Origin: Aquilaria yunnanensis
Lineage: Eukaryota > Streptophyta > Magnoliopsida > Malvales > Thymelaeaceae
DNA: 64,000 bases
Assembly (NCBI GenBank): GCA_039654915.1
Contig: CM077594.1
Span: 48,623,001 to 48,687,000 of the forward strand
Direction of reading: 5' to 3'
Below the pieces are notes generated by a model that saw nothing but the letters and a program-made list of their open reading frames with translations, was not told the DNA's origin and searched no databases. The position numbers and the translations under genes were made by a program. Shown here in pieces: positions 58,830 through 64,000 of the stretch. How positions within the stretch are numbered: the first letter of the stretch is position 1; each line of letters begins with the position of its first letter.

Positions 58830-59522
58830 CTCTTGGCATACAGCGGATATTTCAGAGCTTAGGCAGCAAAACAGTCTTCGGTCCGTTCTTGGACCGAAGA
58901 GCATCTAGAGAAGGCCAAGGTATTTTGTGCCAACTCGGTCATCAAGAATGCCGAGCTGAGCAAAATAGCCAAGGAGGAGGTTGCCAAACTTCGGGAGGAG
59001 TTCTTGAAGGGTCAGGAGGAGCTCTTAAAGGATTTCTCCCAGAAGATGTCTGACCTCGGCTCGAAGGTCGTTGAGCTAACTTCAGCCAACGAGGCCTACC
59101 CGAAGGAGAAGGAGGAAGACTCTGGTCTCCTGACGAAGGCCTTCGCTGACAATGCCGATCTTTAGGCCGAGATCGAGGCGCCGAAGAAGGAGACAAAGAA
59201 GAAGAAGAAGGCGAAGAAGCTTGAGAAGGAGGTCGCCAAGTTGGAGAACAAGCTGGACGCCTTGTCCGTCGAGAAAGACAAGGCTGACCAAGCGACCAAG
59301 GTTGCTTTCCAAGACGGGTTTTGTCTGGCTTGACACCAAGTCTTGGCTAAGTACCCTAATCTCGACCTCTCCTTCTTAGCTGCTTCGGACATCCCCGAGG
59401 GGCTTCGCTGGGCCTGGTCAAAGATTGATCATCTCAATCTGCCAGTTGCTCCTCTTTCAGCGCCGAAGGTTGCAACAAAGGATGTAGGGGATGGTGCATC
59501 TCACGATGGCGGGGTCCCGTAG

Positions 59523-60164
59523 GTGTCCAGGGTTCCATTTTTTCTTTTTCTTTTTCTTTGTAACTTTCTTCTTGTAATATCCTCCTTGTAATAAGACTCC
59601 TTTTATTAAAATGTCTTTTTTTTTTTTTTCCAAAATTCGGCTAAGTCTCAAGACAAGTTTCTCCTTAAATAATCTCCCATTCCAAGAGTTAGTTTGTCTT
59701 CTTTCGTCTAGGACCCTCGGGAAGATGTTTTTTGCTCCTTTTATCAACCATGTTCGGCACAACATCGGTTCTGGCGAAGTTTTGCACATTTTTATCAGCC
59801 ATGTTCATTTGACGCGCCTTCGGAGAAAATATGTGATTTTCGCAAGTAAATACTCGCACCTTGTTCGGTTAGATTTCTTAGGTGGGGCTATTTTCCCTAG
59901 AAAGCTTTTCTGTACTTAGAAATTTTTCTAAGTGTACAATTTCCTGAAAAATTTCTAAGTGTAGAATTTCTTCAGTGCGTCTGAATGCCATGTGTTTTTC
60001 AATTCTCCGCATTCAGTATCACCGAGCTTATAAACTCCTGGCCGAATCTCATCAAAGACCACATAAGGCCTTTCCCAGTTTGCCCGAAGTACTCTGTGAA
60101 ATGGCCTTCGGGATTCAAACTCAGCCTTTCAAAGAACAAGGTCTCCCTTCTTGATTCCTTTTCG
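59523..60164. other. Region between antisense gene and pol remnant
   Basis: No gene recognised. It begins with T-rich sequence containing TTGTAATAT and TTGTAATAAG, which could be the 3' end of the + strand transcript. A short duplicated motif, AATTTCTAAGTGTA, occurs at about 59,921-59,965. Confidence 0.5.
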
Positions 60165-61461
60165 CTAGACATGCAAGTTCGCAGCTATGGCTACCCTTTG
60201 CTGAAAAGCTTTTCTCCTGAGCTCAGCCACTTCTCTGTGTTTGTCAATTAGGTCGAGCTTAGTTATCAACCCGAGGTCATTCCCTTCTTCGTCGAACACT
60301 TGTACCTTGACCGATGGCTGGACCACCTCGATAGGAATAATGGCCTCTGTGCCGAAAATGAGAGAGAAAGGTGTCTCACCTGTGGCTCTTCGGGGCATTG
60401 TTCGATAGCTCCACAGCATACTAGGAAGTTCTCCTGCCATTTTCCTGTTGCTTCCCTCAATCTCTTTTTCAAACCATCTTTTATGGTTCTATTAGACACT
60501 TCTACCTGTCCGTTGCTCTGGGGATGAGCTACCGGGGTGAAGTGCATTTTTACCCCGAGGTCGATAATGAATTCTTAGAACCCCTTATCAATAAACTGAG
60601 AACCATTATCGGCCATTATCACCCTCGGTATGCCAAACCTATAAACGATGCTCTGCCAAACGAATTTTTGTATGTCGTTCGCCGAAATGGTTGCCAGGGG
60701 CTCTGCCTCTATCCATTTAGTGAAGTAATCTACTGCAACCACGCAGAATTTTACTCCTCCGAGTGCAGTCGGGAGAGGCCCGATGAGGTCAATGCCCCAT
60801 ACCGCAAAGGGACAAGGGTAGTCAGTCGAAGTTATCATTTGCAAGGGTAGCCTCTGGACGCTGGCATGTCATTCTTCGGCAATGGGTACCTCGGCAATGA
60901 AATCTGCGATTGCTTGAGTTTTTATTGCCTCCCTCGGCTCATAGGTGATATCATACCCGCCGAGCTTGATGCACCACTTCGAAAGCCTTCCCGAGTGGTC
61001 TTCGAAAGCCTTATTCATGATATCTCGAAAAGGCAGGTTACTTCAAACAATAATGGGGTGGCCTTGGAAATAAGGATGTAGCCTCCTCCTTGCAAGCACT
61101 AGGGAATAAATAGCCTTTTGTAGCAAGGGGTACCTGACTTTGGCACCGTGCAAGGATTTGCTCGCATAATATACTGGGCATTGCTTTGCCCCCTCTTCCC
61201 TTACAAGGATCGAACTTACCGCTTTTTTGGTGACGGCAAGGTATAGTATGAGGGGTTCCCCTTCCCGTGGCTACCAGAGTGTCGACAGACGAGTTAGGTA
61301 GACTTTAAGCTCTTCCTAGGCCTTTTGGCAGTCTTTGTTCCAAGGATACACCTTAGTTTCGAGGTCACCGCCATTTTTTGCTGCCTTGGTAAGGACTTTA
61401 AAGAACGGTCGGCAGTGACCCCCATATCTGGAGATAAATCTGCTGAGGGACGTGATTCTCC
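60165..61461 (-). pseudogene. Tat-like gypsy pol remnant: RT end, RNase H, integrase
   Basis: From the right the - strand encodes the end of RT (RITSLSRFISRYGGH), RNase H (EPLILYLAVTKKAVSSILV, VYYASKSLHGAKVRYPLLQK, ARRRLHPYFQGHPIIV) and the integrase core (WGIDLIGPLPTALGG, VVAVDYFTKWIEAEPLA, MADNGSQF, HPQSNGQVEVSNRT, then MLWSYRTMPRRATGETPF). At least five stops and one frameshift near 60,440 break it. Between RNase H (IADFIAEVP) and the integrase core only a short linker remains, so the integrase zinc finger, and any second RNase H-like domain usual in Tat elements, have been lost. The 5' end is cut at 61,461. Confidence 0.9.
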
Positions 61462-62878
61462 TGTTAGTGTTGTGCCCAAACGCCAATCATGAGATGATTG
61501 TATTTTTTGCACATTGAGTCATGATATATTATTAAGGCATTAATCCAGCAATTATATTTGTTGTTTTGTTTCTGCGTAACTTAACAAACATAATTGTAAA
61601 CCTAGAATAATGATATTATTAAACATCCCTGGTCTAGTATTATTATGGAGCGGGTTGCAATAATACATAATGACTAGCATATGTGGAGACTAATATGAGA
61701 TACGTAATCTACATATGGATACAAGTTGGAGAACTTGTGTACTGGACCGACCCACCATCAGAACACTACATGGATCATTATATGAGTGTCATAAGTGATT
61801 TTTGTAGTGATCATGGTATATGTAGTCCTTCGACCTAAGATCATCAAGGTTCCCTACATGTGAGTCACATACTTTGATACTTTCCTTTGTTGCTCGTAAC
61901 TGAGTGAACTTGAAGGAGGTCATTGGGTATGTCACATATCATGCGGAGGGATTTGTATGATCAAGATGGGATTTGTCCCTCCTATGTAACGGGAGTTATA
62001 TCTTCGGGCCCCTTAAGAGAGTAAGACTTAGAAAAATGCATGGCTATGCTCAGATGAGTTGATATACGATATCAATGTCATCAGTTTAAGTTCGTCCACT
62101 AGGTAATCAAGAAACCAAAGATTGGGCTATACGAGAGTGACACATTCCATGTCTCCTGCTTAGTCTTGATATCTTGGACAAAGGGACAATGGCATATATC
62201 GGTGAGGATCATAAAGGTTTAGTCGATTCACCGACAATCTTGTCACTTGAGTAGCAATGATGTGTTGCTAGACACCGCTCATTGCTTATGATCATAAATG
62301 TGATTTATGATCATTGCCAACATGGCAAGAGCCTATTGGGTCACACACATAGAGCTATTTGGATCATTAGAGTGCAGGGGCTAATTATTTGGGTTATGGT
62401 TTCACTTTAATTTCGTATTAATAATGGACGCAAGAGTTGAGCCATTATTAAGCCTGAAATTAAATCCTAATTGGATTAGGGCTTTGAAACCCATTAGGAC
62501 TGGAAGTTGAGTCTCACTATAAATACAACTTCTAGTGAGAAATTCGCAGGTCTCCTTGCCCTAGCCTCCCAAAAGGATAGCCGCACTCTTCGCTTGCAAT
62601 TCCTTGGAGGACGTAAGCTAGCACTGCGAGTGCAAGAGAAACGTATCTGTCGGGACGTGGTGGAAGCGTGGTGATCCTGAGAGGCTCGTGTAGATACCAT
62701 AGAGAGCCTGAACACGTCAACTGTTCAGGTTTTGTGATTCAACTCTACAGTTGAGTGAGGGATCTCAACTAAAAATTAGGTACGAAAATTTTCGCACACC
62801 TGGTTTACCCCGTTTCACTTGGATCCTAGAGGGTTTCGGTTAAATTCCGTTGCGCTGTTTGGCTCCCGAAACTCAACA
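61462..62878 (+). repeat. 5' LTR of the noncoding element (1,417 bp)
   Basis: Starts TGTTAGTGTTGTGCCC and ends CCCGAAACTCAACA immediately before the primer site. Its first ~470 bases recur at 63,532-64,000. TATA box CTATAAATAC at 62,518-62,527. A perfect AATCAT/ATGATT inverted repeat lies near 61,485-61,500. Confidence 0.88.
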
Positions 62879-62879
62879 G

Positions 62880-62891
62880 TGGTATCAGAGC
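62880..62891 (+). other. Primer binding site, initiator Met-tRNA type
   Basis: TGGTATCAGAGC, one base past the LTR end, on the + strand. It gives the element's orientation. Confidence 0.92.
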
Positions 62892-63531
62892 TATTGGTGA
62901 AACCCTAAATTGGGATTGAATGTTGAATCACATGATGTTATGTGTTCAGTTGTTTTTGCCATGATTAATTAGATTGATTCCTGATGCATGAAACCAGAAC
63001 TCCTAATAAACATATGACATAGATGAAGGAACAACATTAACTGGTTAATGAAATTAACCCGAAATTGATAGGTATCAGATACCTATATGGATTAGGATTC
63101 TTACAATAGTTTCAAAAATCCTAGCTTGGTTCGGATTCGGCCTATTCGGGCACCAACAATAAGGTATTTTTGGTGGCTCGAATGGAGGAGTCTCAGGTGC
63201 CTACTTGCAGAACCTCCGCCCGCTGATCGGCTAGCGGGACCGCCGTATGCGAAGAGCCACATAAATAAAAACTGGTTAATCAACGCGCGAAAATTGGCAT
63301 GCATCTTTGTTGAATGAGATTTGACATGATATGCTTATTGGTGTTTGAAGCATGGTGCATGGTTATAGCCCTTGATTGGTTGTACTTGTAAATACGGCCT
63401 GCGAGTCGTGCCTTCTCTTGTTACTCTCATGTATATTCTCTTCTCACCTTACTCCCCTCAAATGTAACTCGAGGTTTCTATTATTGATGTAATGGTGCAT
63501 TATGCGATCGTCCAAGGTGGTATGTCCAAGG
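62892..63531 (+). other. Internal noncoding region
   Basis: No credible reading frame over 70 codons and no retroviral motif in any frame that I could recognise. There is no clear polypurine tract before the second LTR (the sequence is GGTATGTCCAAGGTG), which suggests an internal deletion reaching that point. Confidence 0.6.
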
Positions 63532-64000
63532 TGTTAGTGTTGTCCCTAAAAAGCCAATCATGAGATGATTGTATTTTTGCACATTGAGTCATGATATTTT
63601 ATTGAGGCATTAATCCAGCAATTTTGTTTGTTGTTTTGTTTCTCTGTAACGTAATAAACATAATTGTAACCCTAGAATAATGATATTCTTAAACGTCCCA
63701 AGTCTAATATTATTGTGGAACGGGTTGCAATAATACATAATGACTAGCATATGTGGAGACTAATATGAGATATGTAATCTACATATGGGTACAAGTTGGA
63801 GAACTTGTGTACTGGACCGACCCACCATGAGAACACTTCATGGATCATTATATGAGTGTCATAAGTGATTCTCATAGTGATCATGGTATATGTAGTCCTT
63901 CGACCTAAGATCATCAAGGTTCCCTACATGTGAGTCACATACTTTGATACTTTCCTTTGTTGCTCGTAACTTAGTGAACTTGAAGGAGGTCATTGGGTAT
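63532..64000 (+). repeat. Start of the second LTR, cut by the window end
   Basis: Starts TGTTAGTGTTGTCCCT and follows 61,462 onward with scattered substitutions and small indels. It runs out of the window after about 469 bases. Confidence 0.88.

Larger units (their letters stand above)
57051..59522 (+). pseudogene. Antisense extra gene of the Tat-like element, 'putative gypsy type transposon' family
   Basis: The N-terminal part reads FFLPSYAVIRLPRFG, then in another frame GLRFPQPKMICDFCQFYGI, VFKIEPHFIIFMQYYKLY, GGLYFMLPQGSGSKKYMFTF and KFFLTVAEAWS. This order matches my memory of the plant family known as 'putative gypsy type transposon' (Pfam PF04195); a profile search would settle it. The middle has a basic, nuclear-localisation-like stretch (HPKRRKASGGGASLAKKAKK). 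The C-terminal part (about 58,880-59,330) is a long charged coiled coil (AELSKIAKEEVAKLREEF, KKLEKEVAKLENKLDALS). Damage: a frameshift near 57,270, TGA near 57,533 and 57,599, TAG near 59,163. Two well-formed introns (57,901-57,970 and 58,736-58,829) point to a once-expressed + strand gene. It ends at TAG about 59,520. Its function is unknown. Confidence 0.75.
55434..61461 (-). mobile_element. Decayed Tat-like Ty3/gypsy element with antisense gene
   Basis: The element reads on the - strand. Left to right it has a 3' LTR (55,434-56,296), polypurine tract (56,297-56,311), a + strand coding region with introns (about 57,051-59,522), and a - strand pol remnant (60,165-61,461). Its 5' end is cut off by the LTR element that begins at 61,462. 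The integrase style (WGIDLIGPLPTA, VVAVDYFTKWIEAEPLA) and the position of an extra reverse-strand gene between pol and 3' LTR fit the plant Tat lineage. No gag, 5' LTR or far target duplication is in the window, so the outline is partly inferred. Confidence 0.78.
61462..64000 (+). mobile_element. Noncoding LTR retrotransposon, incomplete at window edge
   Basis: A 1,417-bp LTR (61,462-62,878) is followed by an initiator Met-tRNA primer site and about 650 bp of noncoding sequence, then by the start of a second LTR (63,532 onward) in the same direction. It breaks into the Tat-like pol. The LTRs differ by perhaps 7-10% by eye, more in the first 200 bases. No gag or pol was found, so this is either a non-autonomous family or an internally deleted copy. 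Superfamily uncertain. Confidence 0.85.

Noticed and set aside
63126..63317. Small frames in the interior of the last element
   Set aside because: Short, present on both strands, no motif, no homologue recognised.

Overview
This window is plant nuclear heterochromatin. It is a long array of a 31-bp satellite, broken up and bordered on one side by LTR retrotransposons. I found no host gene, tRNA, rRNA or bacterial-type feature. A plant origin is indicated by initiator-Met-tRNA primer sites next to the LTRs, plant-type Ty1/copia and Ty3/gypsy (CRM-like and Tat-like) proteins, and low GC in the array. The species cannot be told from sequence alone.

Layout. From 1 to 55,433 almost everything outside the transposable elements is the 31-bp repeat, built around GAATGTTTCCATTTCATTCC. 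The + strand carries this sense up to about 33,810 and its reverse complement from about 33,816 onward, so the array switches strand once. Insertions into the array are: a truncated Ty3/gypsy copy (4,529-7,565, +); an LTR nested inside an older LTR of the same family (10,669-12,827, -); a solo LTR (16,619-17,640, +); a complete but decayed Ty1/copia element (22,275-30,544, -); a complete and very young gypsy element (35,462-42,812, -); and a copia solo LTR (44,671-46,199). The five complete or solo insertions, and the nested LTR, have 5-bp target-site duplications: AAACT outside GAAAC, ATTTC, CTAAA, AATGG and TTGGA. The truncated copy is also flanked by AGTTG. Removing the elements restores the satellite register.

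The satellite has higher-order structure. An 11-monomer, 341-bp duplication spans the copia insertion site, local 4-mer and 8-mer duplications occur in the reverse array, and kilobase-scale blocks recur in both orientations.

From 55,434 the satellite stops and base composition changes. A decayed Tat-like gypsy element on the - strand (55,434-61,461) has a 3' LTR, a polypurine tract, and a pol remnant. Between LTR and pol lies a separate coding region on the opposite (+) strand that resembles the plant 'putative gypsy type transposon' family, with its own TATA box and clear intron signals. A further LTR element (61,462 to the end, +) interrupts the Tat-like pol and has no recognisable coding capacity.

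The most interesting points are the intron-bearing antisense gene in the Tat-like element, the gypsy LTR that encodes the end of its own polyprotein, and the strand switch and higher-order structure of an unusually short satellite monomer in an array hosting CRM-like elements. The last makes it a candidate centromeric or pericentromeric repeat. That is inference, not shown by the sequence.
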